Origin: an uncultured Clostridia bacterium
GTDB taxonomy: Bacteria; Bacillota; Clostridia; Christensenellales; Aristaeellaceae
Direction of reading: 5' to 3'
DNA: 43,152 nucleotides
NCBI GenBank assembly: GCA_937886445.1
Contig: CALGBY010000009.1
Location: 1 to 43,152, forward strand
Both the position numbers and the translations under genes were made by a program. Below the pieces are notes generated by a model, which saw nothing but the letters and a program-made list of their open reading frames with translations, was not told the origin of the DNA and searched no databases. Below, in pieces: positions 8,281-16,172 of the stretch; the stretch's first letter is position 1; every line of letters starts with the position of its first letter.

Positions 8281-8661
8281 TCATTCCATTTCCTCAAGGC
8301 GGCAGAGAGCTTCAGTTTTTCTGAGCGCCTCGAGTAGCCTGGCTTCGCTCCCGGGTGCCGGCCTTACCTCGTTCAGCAGCTTTACAAGCGCCTGCAGCCC
8401 CTGCTCCATACTGTCAAAACGGCGGCACATGCCCAGCTTCTTCTCACAATCCTCCAGGCGGGAAAATGCCCTGGTCAGTATATCGTGAACTCCCTGACGG
8501 GTCACGCCTGCCTGCTCCGCGATCTCGGCCATGGAAAGGTCTTCTTCAAGATACATGGAGCATACCGAGCGCTGGCTGTCTGAAAGCAATTCTCCGTAAA
8601 AGGAGAACATCCTTCCCAGCATGATCTTGCGCCCGATCGCCTGTTCCGCGGTTTCTTTCAT
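8281..8661 (-). CDS. ylxM: YlxM/p13-like HTH protein (UPF0122), SRP-associated
   Basis: A 126-aa protein with a sigma-factor-like helix-turn-helix: LSDSQRSVCSMYLEEDLSMAEIAEQAGVTRQGVHDIL at residues ~26-62, the typical YlxM signature. Family members sit directly upstream of ffh; in streptococci YlxM interacts with SRP components. It is the first gene of the operon, with a GGAGG ribosome site 9 bases before the ATG. The C-terminal ~40 residues are charged and probably helical. The role in SRP is from family knowledge and gene context, not provable from sequence alone. Confidence 0.9.
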   Translation of the reverse strand: MKETAEQAIGRKIMLGRMFSFYGELLSDSQRSVCSMYLEEDLSMAEIAEQAGVTRQGVHDILTRAFSRLEDCEKKLGMCRRFDSMEQGLQALVKLLNEVRPAPGSEARLLEALRKTEALCRLEEME

Positions 8662-8702
8662 GTTCAGCGGCCTCCGTGTGCGGCATCCGGCACACGCATG
8701 CT

Positions 8703-8731
8703 ATAATAACATATCCGGTATATGATGTCAA
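8703..8731 (-). promoter_or_regulatory. Promoter of the ylxM-ffh-rpsP-khpA-rimM-trmD operon
   Basis: On the - strand: TTGACA (8731-8726), 17-base spacer, TATTAT (8708-8703). The spacer contains CATAT-CCGGT-ATATG, an imperfect palindrome centred in the promoter. The start of transcription should lie near 8696, about 35 bases before the ylxM ATG. Confidence 0.85.
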
Positions 8732-8784
8732 GTTTTTTTCTTTACATATTTTAGCTTTTGTCTGCAATAACGCGTGGCACGGTA

Positions 8785-8813
8785 TTGATATTCCCGCTGT
8801 TCTTTGTTATTAT
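8785..8813 (+). promoter_or_regulatory. Promoter for the small membrane protein gene at 8848
   Basis: TTGATA (8785-8790), a 17-base spacer and TATTAT (8808-8813). It is divergent from the ylxM promoter, 54 bases away. It supports a short leader and the start codon at 8848. Confidence 0.75.
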
Positions 8814-8847
8814 TACCGGGGAAGCAAACAAAGGAAAGGGGCTTCAT

Positions 8848-9216
8848 ATGAAGTTCAAAAACATCAAGATCAAAAACCTGCTTACATGCCTCACGATCGG
8901 GGCAATATACCCCATTATCGCGTACAGATCCGCTGAAACCAATCCGAGGCTTGCGCTGATCAACGCCCTGTTTATTGTCGGGGCGGTCTATATCGTGATC
9001 GGTCTCCTCTATTCCTTCATTCTGCACGGAGATCTGGATATCACAGAGTTTTTTGTCACATCCCGCTACCGCAGCCGTTTCTCCGGTGAAACACAATCCT
9101 TTGAAGATTTCAAGCGCGATAAACAAAACAAAAGAGAGGGCAATTTCAATTACCCTCTTCTGGTCGGGATCCTGATGTTTGCCGCATCGGTGATCCTCAC
9201 ACTGATTTATTACTGA
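8848..9216 (+). CDS. Small three-helix membrane protein, possibly DUF3899-like
   Basis: A 122-aa protein with hydrophobic segments at about residues 10-27, 36-60 and 102-121. The hydrophilic loop contains FFVTSRYRSRFSGETQSFEDFKRDKQ in two charged pieces. The middle segment followed by an acidic, FF-containing loop resembles DUF3899-type proteins, but this is a weak match made by eye and no function is known. The start at 8848 was chosen because it has an AAGGAAAGGGG ribosome site and a promoter upstream; the earlier in-frame ATG at 8758 lies upstream of that promoter. Its stop is only 5 bases from the convergent oppF stop, and the opp operon terminator lies antisense within codons ~93-104. 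Confidence 0.7.
   Translation: MKFKNIKIKNLLTCLTIGAIYPIIAYRSAETNPRLALINALFIVGAVYIVIGLLYSFILHGDLDITEFFVTSRYRSRFSGETQSFEDFKRDKQNKREGNFNYPLLVGILMFAASVILTLIYY
9121..9158 (-). terminator. Terminator of the first opp operon, embedded antisense in a coding region
   Basis: On the - strand AGAGGGTAATT (9158-9148) pairs with AATTGCCCTCT (9145-9135) through 11 pairs, including one G-T wobble, with a GA turn. It is followed by CTTTTGTTTTG. On the + strand the wobble becomes a C-A mismatch and no T-run follows, so the signal is orientation-specific for oppF transcription. It lies about 65-100 bases past the oppF stop, inside the convergent gene. Confidence 0.82.
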
Positions 9217-9221
9217 TTTTC

Positions 9222-10169
9222 TCAAGCCCGAAGCTTGCTCATATATCCCGTAAGCTCTTCGGGATTGCAATAGACAAAATGGCCGGGTCTCACTTCGTGC
9301 ATCTCGTAGTCGGGGCCCGTTTTTTCCTGTTCGGTATTCTCGTACAAAATGGGCTCACGGGTCCGTTCGATCAAAGGATCGGGCATCGGAACAGCGCTCA
9401 GCAGTGACACGGTATACGGATGGATGGGATACTTGAACAGTTCCTCCGTTTCCGCGATCTCCACGATGCGTCCCAGATGGATCACGGCGATACGATCCGC
9501 AATGAAGCGTACAACGGAAAGATCGTGGGCAATAAACAGATAGGTCAGCCCTTTTTCAGCCTTCAATCTGTTCATGAGGTTCAGCACCTGGGCACGGATA
9601 GATACATCCAGCGCGCTGATGGGCTCATCCGCAACGATCATTTTCGGTTCCATGATCAAGGCACGCGCGATACCCACACGCTGGCGTTGTCCGCCGCTGA
9701 ACTCATGGGGATAACGGCTCTTATGCTCCGGCAGCAGACCTACCTCTTCCAAAGCGCGATCCACCTTGGCGATACGATCCTCTTCGTTTTCATACAGATG
9801 GAAATTGTACAGACCTTCAGAAATGCAGTATTCGATCGTGGCACGCTCGTTCAGGCTGGCCGCGGGATCCTGAAAGATCATTTGTATATTGCGGATCACA
9901 TTGCGGTCTTCTTCATTGGTCAGGTTTCCGGAAATGCGCTTTCCCTCAAACTCGATAACGCCCCTGCTCAGGGGATTGATACGCATAATGGCACGGCCGA
10001 TGGTCGTCTTTCCGCTTCCGCTTTCGCCTACCAGTGCAAAGGTCTCTCCACGATAGATATCAAAGGTTGCCCCCTGAACTGCCTTGAACTGATGCTTTTT
10101 GCTGTTTCCGAAGGAGATTTCTACATCTTTCAGGCGCAACAGGATCTCTCTGTCAGTTCCGTTCGACAT
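9222..10169 (-). CDS. oppF: Oligopeptide ABC transporter ATPase, OppF type
   Basis: 315-aa nucleotide-binding subunit that, with OppD, powers peptide import through OppBC. It has Walker A GESGSGKTT, the Q-loop in IFQDPAASLNER, signature FSGGQRQRVGIARAL, Walker B MIVADEPISALD and the switch histidine in FIAHDLSV. The NERATIEYCISEGL region and the C-terminal extension are typical of OppF/DppF. The start at 10169 overlaps the oppD end by 17 bases and has a GGAGGAG ribosome site inside oppD. It is the last gene of the operon, followed by an antisense-embedded terminator. Confidence 0.95.
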   Translation of the reverse strand: MSNGTDREILLRLKDVEISFGNSKKHQFKAVQGATFDIYRGETFALVGESGSGKTTIGRAIMRINPLSRGVIEFEGKRISGNLTNEEDRNVIRNIQMIFQDPAASLNERATIEYCISEGLYNFHLYENEEDRIAKVDRALEEVGLLPEHKSRYPHEFSGGQRQRVGIARALIMEPKMIVADEPISALDVSIRAQVLNLMNRLKAEKGLTYLFIAHDLSVVRFIADRIAVIHLGRIVEIAETEELFKYPIHPYTVSLLSAVPMPDPLIERTREPILYENTEQEKTGPDYEMHEVRPGHFVYCNPEELTGYMSKLRA

Positions 10170-11232
10170 GGAATGCTCCTCCTTCGCCGGTCATAGCCAG
10201 TATTTTTTCATGCAGGTCCCGGATCGCTTCCGGTTTTTCAAGATGCGGCGCGCGCGGATCCAGCAGCCATGTTTTCGCGTAATGGGTGTCTGTCACCCTG
10301 AAGAACGGCGGTTCCTTTTCAAAGTCGATCTTCAACGCCTTGGGGTTTCTCGGGGCAAACGCGTCCCCTTTGATCTTGTTGTAAAGAGAAGGCGGCGTAC
10401 CGGTAATATAGTACAGTTCTTCTCCCTTCACCCCCAGCTGAGGCAGACTGGACAGCAGGGCCCAGGTATAAGGATGCTTCGGATCGTAGAACACTTCTTC
10501 TGCTGTGCCGTATTCAATGATCTGCCCGCCGTACATCACGCCTACGCGGTCCGCCACATTGGCAACGACTCCCAGGTCATGCGTGATATAGATGGTAGTG
10601 AAGCCAAGCTCCTTCTGAAGATCCTTGATCAGCTTGATGATCTGGGCCTGAATGGTCACATCAAGGGCGGTAGTAGGTTCATCACAGATGAGGATCTCAG
10701 GATGGCAGGAAAGCGCGATGGCGATCACGATACGCTGCCTCATGCCTCCGCTGTACTGGAAGGGATAATCATCAAAGCGGTCCGCGGCATGCGGAATGCC
10801 AACACGATCCATCATATCGATAGCCTGCTGCTTCGCCTCGGAGGCGGAGACCTTCTGATGCTTTTCGATCACCTCGGTGATCTGGCTGCCAATGGTTCGT
10901 ATCGGGTTCAGGCTGGTCATCGGGTCCTGGAATATGGTGGCGATCTTCGCGCCGCGAATACCCGCCCAGTCATTATCCGTCCTCAGTTGTGTCAGATCCT
11001 TCCCGTGATACATGATGCTGCCTCTGGTGATCCTTCCGTTTGATTCCAGCATCCCGGTAAAGGTTTTCGTAAAAACGGATTTTCCGCTTCCGCTCTCGCC
11101 CACGATCGCAAAGGTCTCCCCCTCGTACAGGTCAAGAGAAACCCCGCGAATGGCTGTAAGATAATTATCTCTTACGCGGAACTGGACTTCTATATCCTTT
11201 GCCGATATGATCGGCTCTCTGTTGATCGACAT
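10153..11232 (-). CDS. oppD: Oligopeptide ABC transporter ATPase, OppD type
   Basis: 359-aa ATPase partner of OppF. Walker A is GESGSGKSVFTK, the Q-loop lies in IFQDPMTSLNPI, the signature is YSGGMRQRIVIAIAL, Walker B is ILICDEPTTALD, and the switch histidine is in ITHDLGVVANVADRV. The C-terminus (residues ~255-350) holds the oligopeptide/dipeptide extension, with GTPPSLYNKIKGDAFAPRN and DPRAPH. In relatives this extension can bind an iron-sulphur cluster through cysteines; none is seen here. It begins 11 bases after the oppC stop. Confidence 0.95.
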   Translation of the reverse strand: MSINREPIISAKDIEVQFRVRDNYLTAIRGVSLDLYEGETFAIVGESGSGKSVFTKTFTGMLESNGRITRGSIMYHGKDLTQLRTDNDWAGIRGAKIATIFQDPMTSLNPIRTIGSQITEVIEKHQKVSASEAKQQAIDMMDRVGIPHAADRFDDYPFQYSGGMRQRIVIAIALSCHPEILICDEPTTALDVTIQAQIIKLIKDLQKELGFTTIYITHDLGVVANVADRVGVMYGGQIIEYGTAEEVFYDPKHPYTWALLSSLPQLGVKGEELYYITGTPPSLYNKIKGDAFAPRNPKALKIDFEKEPPFFRVTDTHYAKTWLLDPRAPHLEKPEAIRDLHEKILAMTGEGGAFHVERN

Positions 11233-11243
11233 GATTTTCCTCC

Positions 11244-12266
11244 TTACCTGTGCGTGCGCGGGTCAGTAGCATCCGCCAGACGCTGACCTACGATATAAAG
11301 GGAAATGGAAATGATAGCCAGCACAGCTACAGGTATCCAGAAGAGATGCGGATAGCCTTTCATGTAGGAGGTATACAGGCTTAAGGTGCGTCCCAGGGAC
11401 GCGTAGGTCGCTCCCAGACCCAGACCAAGGTAGCTGAGGAATACTTCGTACGAGATCAGGCTGGGGATCTCACGGGAAACATAGGTCATAATGACTGACA
11501 CAAGATACGGCAGAATGTTCTTCGTGATCATGGTGGGCGTCTTTGTGCCGAGGCACTTGCTCGCCATATTGTATTCACGGTCACGGATGATCATGACCTG
11601 TGTACGGATAAAGTAGGCTACATAGATCCAGTTCGTGCAGCACATGGTGAAGATCAGCGGCTTGAAACCGGCACCCAGCACATAGCTCAGGATCATGGCC
11701 AGCAGCAGGAACGGTACATTGGAGACGATGTTGTATACCTCGATCATCCATTTGTCGACCTTCTTGCTGAAGCCCCAGACAGCGCCTACGGCGATACCGA
11801 TCACCATATTGATCGCGGTGCAAACGAAGCTGATGATGATGGAATTGCGCGCGCCGGCCCATACAACATCAAATACCTCATTGCCGATATTATCCGTTCC
11901 GAAAATATGCGTCGGTACCTCTTCCCCGTTTTCGATCCTCGCCAGTTCCTCATCACTGTGCTGGAAAGGCTTCAGAAACTTATTTTCCTGAATATTGATA
12001 TTGGGGGCCACCATCGGGTCGTAGCCCGAAAACAGCGGCTGAATCAGAGCAAACGCAAGCAGCAGGATAAGCAGTATCGCTACCGCGACGGTAAATTTGT
12101 TTTTCACAAAGGTACGCCATACAGATTTCCAATAGGAATACCGGGGCGCCACTATATGCTCAGACGATGTCTCATCAAACTCGGCAAACTCAAAAAGTTC
12201 GCTTTCATTTACCAGAGACCGGTCCTCGGCGTTTTCAATCGTTCCGATCGTTTTCTTTTCTTTCAT
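11244..12266 (-). CDS. oppC: Oligopeptide ABC transporter permease, OppC/AmiD type
   Basis: 340 aa. A soluble N-terminal tail of ~70 residues ends in YSYWKSVWRTFVKNK, followed by a first membrane segment (FTVAVAILLILLLAFALI), an extracytoplasmic OppC_N segment with HIFGTDNIGNEVFDVVWAGAR, and the five-helix permease core. The EAA coupling loop is REYNMASKCLGTKTPTMITKNILP. The long N-terminal tail with an FAEFDET-like acidic patch resembles streptococcal AmiD. The start ATG shares its A with the TAA stop of oppB (TAATG), giving tight translational coupling. Confidence 0.94.
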   Translation of the reverse strand: MKEKKTIGTIENAEDRSLVNESELFEFAEFDETSSEHIVAPRYSYWKSVWRTFVKNKFTVAVAILLILLLAFALIQPLFSGYDPMVAPNINIQENKFLKPFQHSDEELARIENGEEVPTHIFGTDNIGNEVFDVVWAGARNSIIISFVCTAINMVIGIAVGAVWGFSKKVDKWMIEVYNIVSNVPFLLLAMILSYVLGAGFKPLIFTMCCTNWIYVAYFIRTQVMIIRDREYNMASKCLGTKTPTMITKNILPYLVSVIMTYVSREIPSLISYEVFLSYLGLGLGATYASLGRTLSLYTSYMKGYPHLFWIPVAVLAIISISLYIVGQRLADATDPRTHR

Positions 12267-13765
12267 TACGATCTACCTGCCTTCTCTGTAAGTGAAATAC
12301 GCGGGTCAATCTTTGTAAGAATAATATCTCCGATCAATACAGACAATACAGAGATAGAAGAGAACAGGAATGTGAGCGCGATGATGATCACATTATTATG
12401 CTGGTTGATCGCGTTGGGCAGCATCTTGCCCATACCGCCTACAGAATAGATGGCTTCTGTAATGATCGCACCGGTGATGCAGCCGGCCAGGGAGGAAGGG
12501 ATCCCCTGCGCGATGGGAATGATCGCGTTCTTAAAGATATGTTTTCTGAATATTTCGCCGCCATTCAATCCCTTCGCACGGGCAAACTTCACATAGTCGC
12601 TGTTCATCTGATCCACCACATAGCGCCTGGTCCACAGCATCAGAGAGCTGATGGACGGGAGGGCCAGAGAAATGATGGGAAGGATCCAGCTTCTGATGTC
12701 CTCCGGGCCATAGGTGGTGAATACGCTGGGCAGATTGAATACGACCGTACCGATCTGCCTGAAAATGTAGATATACGCAAGGCTGGGAACGGAAATAATG
12801 AAAATGATATATGCCATTCCCAGTTTATCCGCTAATTTATCCTTATGCCTTGCCATGGCCACGCCGGCCGGCAAGCCGATACCGTAGGCCAGGATCAAAG
12901 CAAAAATACCCATAATAAAGGATGTGCCCACCATAGAAGGCTGCGCCTTGTTGGTGTCGTAATTGGCATAATGATCGACAAATTTCTTTTTATCCATTCT
13001 GTCGACCGTTGCCTTATATGTCAAAGTACCGAAATCAATGGCGTTATCGGCTTCAAGACCTGTTTCAAATACAACAGGCCGCTTGACCTCGCTTCCCTGC
13101 GAGGAGAACATCACATCAAAAGCATCCATTCCCTGATAGGTGGGATAGGACTTTCCGACATTGATAGAAATGAAATTCTGATGAATGAACGGGAACTTGG
13201 AATCGGTATAGAGAAGGTACTTGTGCGTCGTGCCGCTGCCGATGATCGCAAGACCGCCGGTAGGCGTTTTGCCGAAGCTTACCTTTCTCTCAAGATCAGG
13301 ATTCTGCTCATCCTGCACCGAATTAACGGTGTCGATCACGATCAGGTTGCTGAACCATTTCCAGAGACGGATACCCATGGGAATATCCCTGTATGCGTAA
13401 GGAAGCGAAGTGGTCTTGAAATACTCAATGGTATAGCCCTGGGAGGAATAGAGGTCGACAAAATCAGCGGCTTCCTGTGAATCGGGAACCATTGCCGCCT
13501 TCATCTCATCGCTGCCGGCTTCATACATTTCCAGACAGTAGTCATTCAGCTTGACATAGTCCAGATAGCCCAGCTTTTCCCAGGTGCTGTATACATATTC
13601 GGTTTTCTCGTCCGGTTTTCCGCCCAGCTTGCGGTAAGTACTGTCTTCAAAAAAGATGGTATCTCTGGGAACCATCGAATACACCAAAATGAACACGATG
13701 AACATGATCAGCAGTACAGACAGTACAGAACGAAGCAAACGCAGCAGGATATATCCCTTTTTCAT
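12266..13765 (-). CDS. oppB: Oligopeptide ABC transporter permease with large ectodomain, OppB/AmiC type
   Basis: 499 aa, against ~310 for a standard OppB. The first membrane segment (LLIMFIVFILVYSM) is followed by DTIFFEDSTYRKLGGKPDEK and about 240 extracytoplasmic residues (~34-280). The core permease follows from ~282 (GTSFIMGIFALILAYGIG), with the EAA loop YVKFARAKGLNGGEIFRKHIFKNA. This extended form is known from Streptococcus AmiC, where the extra domain faces the binding protein. A ribosome site (AAGGA) lies upstream, next to a strong hairpin that separates it from oppA. The role of the ectodomain in docking several binding proteins is inference. Confidence 0.93.
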   Translation of the reverse strand: MKKGYILLRLLRSVLSVLLIMFIVFILVYSMVPRDTIFFEDSTYRKLGGKPDEKTEYVYSTWEKLGYLDYVKLNDYCLEMYEAGSDEMKAAMVPDSQEAADFVDLYSSQGYTIEYFKTTSLPYAYRDIPMGIRLWKWFSNLIVIDTVNSVQDEQNPDLERKVSFGKTPTGGLAIIGSGTTHKYLLYTDSKFPFIHQNFISINVGKSYPTYQGMDAFDVMFSSQGSEVKRPVVFETGLEADNAIDFGTLTYKATVDRMDKKKFVDHYANYDTNKAQPSMVGTSFIMGIFALILAYGIGLPAGVAMARHKDKLADKLGMAYIIFIISVPSLAYIYIFRQIGTVVFNLPSVFTTYGPEDIRSWILPIISLALPSISSLMLWTRRYVVDQMNSDYVKFARAKGLNGGEIFRKHIFKNAIIPIAQGIPSSLAGCITGAIITEAIYSVGGMGKMLPNAINQHNNVIIIALTFLFSSISVLSVLIGDIILTKIDPRISLTEKAGRS

Positions 13766-13783
13766 AAAAACGATCCTTCCAAC

Positions 13784-13821
13784 ATAGCGGTAGCCAGAAG
13801 TTTTCTTCTGGCTACCGCTAT
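13784..13821 (-). promoter_or_regulatory. Perfect 17-bp hairpin between oppA and oppB (operon 1)
   Basis: Bases 13784-13800 (ATAGCGGTAGCCAGAAG) and 13805-13821 are perfect inverted copies around TTTT. No T-run follows on the - strand, so it is not a normal terminator. It more likely protects the 3' end of an oppA-only mRNA or lowers expression of oppBCDF relative to oppA, as known for other binding-protein operons. Confidence 0.8.
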
Positions 13822-13852
13822 TTAAATCAGACTATTCGCTGATCAGTAACGA

Positions 13853-15805
13853 TCAGTTACCGGCCAGCCAGGCTTCCTTGGCAGCATAGTAATCAGCGGC
13901 GGTCACGGGCTCGTCCAGCAGCTGCATATACTTGAAGTAAGGTACAGAGTTGTAAGCAGCCTGACCATACAGACCGTAAGCGGCGGTAAAGGGCTTTACC
14001 TTGCTCACAGCCAGGTTGGCGCCGGAGGTGCTGTAGGGACGGAGGATGCCCTGAGTGAGCAGCCAGGCTTCGCACTTGGCGAACAGCTCGATGCGCTCAT
14101 CACCCACGGAAGCATTAGCCTGTTCCATGATCTCCTGGCTGGTCTTCAGACCGATGATCTCCTTGGCGGCTTCGCCGGATTCGATCACTTCCTGAGTGAA
14201 GTTGTTCAGACCGGAGTAGTTCAGCATGTCGCCTTCGTTGATATCATAGCAGTGGAGATAGGTAAGAGGATCGCCGTAGTCGGGGCCCCAGCCGGCGCCG
14301 AACACGAGGTCGATGGAGTTGTCATATCCGGTGGGCTGATTGTAGAAGGCACTGTAGTACACAGAGGAGTTGCCTTCCAGCATGACCAGGTTGATGTCTA
14401 CATAGTCGCTGATGGCGTCTTCGATGGACTTTTCAGTGGCCAGAGCGATATTCTTCTGGTTCTCGTTGGAGGAGTACACAGGAATATCAAGAATGATGGG
14501 CCAGGAAGAAACGGTGTCGCCCAGCTCAGCCTTCGCCTTCTCAGCAAAAGCAACAGCAAGCTCGGGGTTGTACCAGGCGTCCTGACCATCGGCCAGGTTG
14601 ATGCCGGCAAACATGGGCTCAAACTCTTCCACATACTTGGTCAGGATGGCACCATAGCTGCGGCCGTCGGTGGTGGTGGCAAAGGTGTAGGGAACCAGCG
14701 TGTTGCGGACAGCGTCCAGAGCGCGGTCAGCACCCTTGGTGATGGCCTGGGTGGCAGCGCTGGAATAAGCGGCATACACAGCCAGACGGAAATACTTGTT
14801 CAGGATGGCGGCCTTCGCGTCAGCCTTCTGAGCATCGTTCTTCACGGTGGTGGACACAGAAGGATCGTTGTACAGAGCGTACAGCTGACGGTCGAAGTTG
14901 AAAGCTCCCCAGTAGGAAGTAGCGGTGGTCATGGACTTGTACTGGTTGTCGGCGTACAGTTCATCAGCCTTGGCGACTACATCGGGCAGAGAGGAGTTGA
15001 TGGAGGTGCTGGTGGTTTCGCCGTTCACGAACATATTGAAGCCCTGAGCGGGATCCTGACCGTTGGTGTAGGTCACAACAACATGCTTTACGAACACGTT
15101 GGCAGCATCATAGTAACCGGGGTTGGCGTCGAATCTGACTTCCTGAGCGGGAACCAGGCTGTTGAGGATGTAGCATCCGTTGTACAGGATGGAGGAGGGC
15201 TCAACGGCACCGAAATCCTCACCCTTGCTCTCCAGGAACTCACCGTTGATGGGGAACAGGATGGAATAGGTGGTCATACCGTCGAAGTAGCCGCAGGGCT
15301 GAGTCAGCTCATAGGTCAGGGTGTTGCCATCGGCCTTGATACCTACGGCATCCCAGGTGGCAGTGCCGGCGATATAATCTTCGAGGCCGACGATCAGGCT
15401 GCTTACCAGACCCAGAGTTTCGGAACCGGTGGCAACAGCGTGCTGCATACCGGTGATCCAGTCTTCAGGCTTCACGGCGTCGTATTCTTCGCCTTCGTTG
15501 GTCATCCATACGGCATCGTCACGAATGACGAAGGTCCATACGGAAGCGTCTTCGTTGCAGCTCCATTCCTTGGCCATGCCGCCGATCAGGGTTCCGTGAG
15601 AATCCTGAGTGAGCAGACCTTCAATGAAGTTGCTGGTGTAGTCACCGTTGGAGGACTTGTTGTTGTAAACATAGTCCAGCGTGGTGATGTCGAAGTTGTC
15701 GATCATGGAGTAGGTATCCGGACCGGTATACTCTTCAGCAACAGCAAAGCTGGCTACGGAGAGAACCATTACCAGGGCCAGAACCAGGGCAACGATCTTT
15801 TTCAT
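13853..15805 (-). CDS. oppA: Oligopeptide-binding protein, AmiA/AliB-like, without a lipobox
   Basis: 650-aa solute-binding protein of SBP family 5 that captures peptides outside the membrane and delivers them to OppBC. The signal peptide is MKKIVALVLALVMVLSVASF, with likely cleavage after AVA at ~23. The stretches NFIEGLLTQDSHG, VKPEDWITGMQHAV, FLESKGEDFG and PSSILYNGCYIL closely follow streptococcal AmiA/AliA/AliB. Those are lipoproteins, but no cysteine occurs at the cleavage site here, so it should be released or held in another way. An AGGAGG ribosome site and a consensus promoter precede it. The gene avoids TTA, CTA and TCA codons for long stretches, a sign of high expression. Confidence 0.92.
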   Translation of the reverse strand: MKKIVALVLALVMVLSVASFAVAEEYTGPDTYSMIDNFDITTLDYVYNNKSSNGDYTSNFIEGLLTQDSHGTLIGGMAKEWSCNEDASVWTFVIRDDAVWMTNEGEEYDAVKPEDWITGMQHAVATGSETLGLVSSLIVGLEDYIAGTATWDAVGIKADGNTLTYELTQPCGYFDGMTTYSILFPINGEFLESKGEDFGAVEPSSILYNGCYILNSLVPAQEVRFDANPGYYDAANVFVKHVVVTYTNGQDPAQGFNMFVNGETTSTSINSSLPDVVAKADELYADNQYKSMTTATSYWGAFNFDRQLYALYNDPSVSTTVKNDAQKADAKAAILNKYFRLAVYAAYSSAATQAITKGADRALDAVRNTLVPYTFATTTDGRSYGAILTKYVEEFEPMFAGINLADGQDAWYNPELAVAFAEKAKAELGDTVSSWPIILDIPVYSSNENQKNIALATEKSIEDAISDYVDINLVMLEGNSSVYYSAFYNQPTGYDNSIDLVFGAGWGPDYGDPLTYLHCYDINEGDMLNYSGLNNFTQEVIESGEAAKEIIGLKTSQEIMEQANASVGDERIELFAKCEAWLLTQGILRPYSTSGANLAVSKVKPFTAAYGLYGQAAYNSVPYFKYMQLLDEPVTAADYYAAKEAWLAGN

Positions 15806-15877
15806 ATGCGTTCCTCCTGTAAATTTTTGAAGGAGCTGTCTGGACAGTCCCCTTCATTCTGCATTGCAGATACGAAT

Positions 15878-15906
15878 ATTTTACATTATGTGCATTTTTA
15901 TGTCAA
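15878..15906 (-). promoter_or_regulatory. Promoter of opp operon 1 (oppABCDF)
   Basis: On the - strand TTGACA (15906-15901), a 17-base spacer and TAAAAT (15883-15878). The leader of ~65 bases contains a hairpin just ahead of the AGGAGG ribosome site. Confidence 0.83.
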
Positions 15907-16089
15907 TTCGACGTAATTTCAAAATACAATAGAAATACAATTTATATACAGGATTTGAACAAATCTTTATTATATCTGGAGTGTTTTCTTACCATTATTT
16001 ACATTATTTTCCACGTGCGATGTAAAAAACGGATCATTATCCCCTGCCTTCGTTTTGTCAGAATATACGCCTCGTCCTGCCCGGGAAAG

Positions 16090-16125
16090 CAAAAACAGGG
16101 CTCTTCGCCGACTGCGAAGAGCCCT
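16090..16125 (-). terminator. Terminator of opp operon 2
   Basis: A perfect 12-bp stem (AGGGCTCTTCGC at 16097-16108 with its complement at 16114-16125) and a 5-base loop. On the - strand it is followed by GTTTTTG. It lies 48 bases past the stop of the fused ATPase gene. Confidence 0.92.
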
Positions 16126-16172
16126 TCGGGATCTGACATACTGGACACGGTATTGCCGGATCTGATGCGGGA

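Larger units (their letters stand above)
15806..16172. other. Intergenic region between the two opp operons
   Basis: A 367-base stretch without a gene. It holds the oppA promoter (15878-15906), an oppA leader hairpin (15829-15855: GAAGG and CTGTC arms pairing with GACAG and CCTTC), and the terminator of the second opp operon (16090-16125). The AT-rich part around 15910-16020 shows no other clear signal. Confidence 0.7.

Noticed and set aside
14252..15916. A 554-codon open frame antisense to the operon-1 oppA
   Set aside because: Same cause: codon register matches the sense gene, and the product is low-complexity. No promoter or ribosome site of its own was seen.
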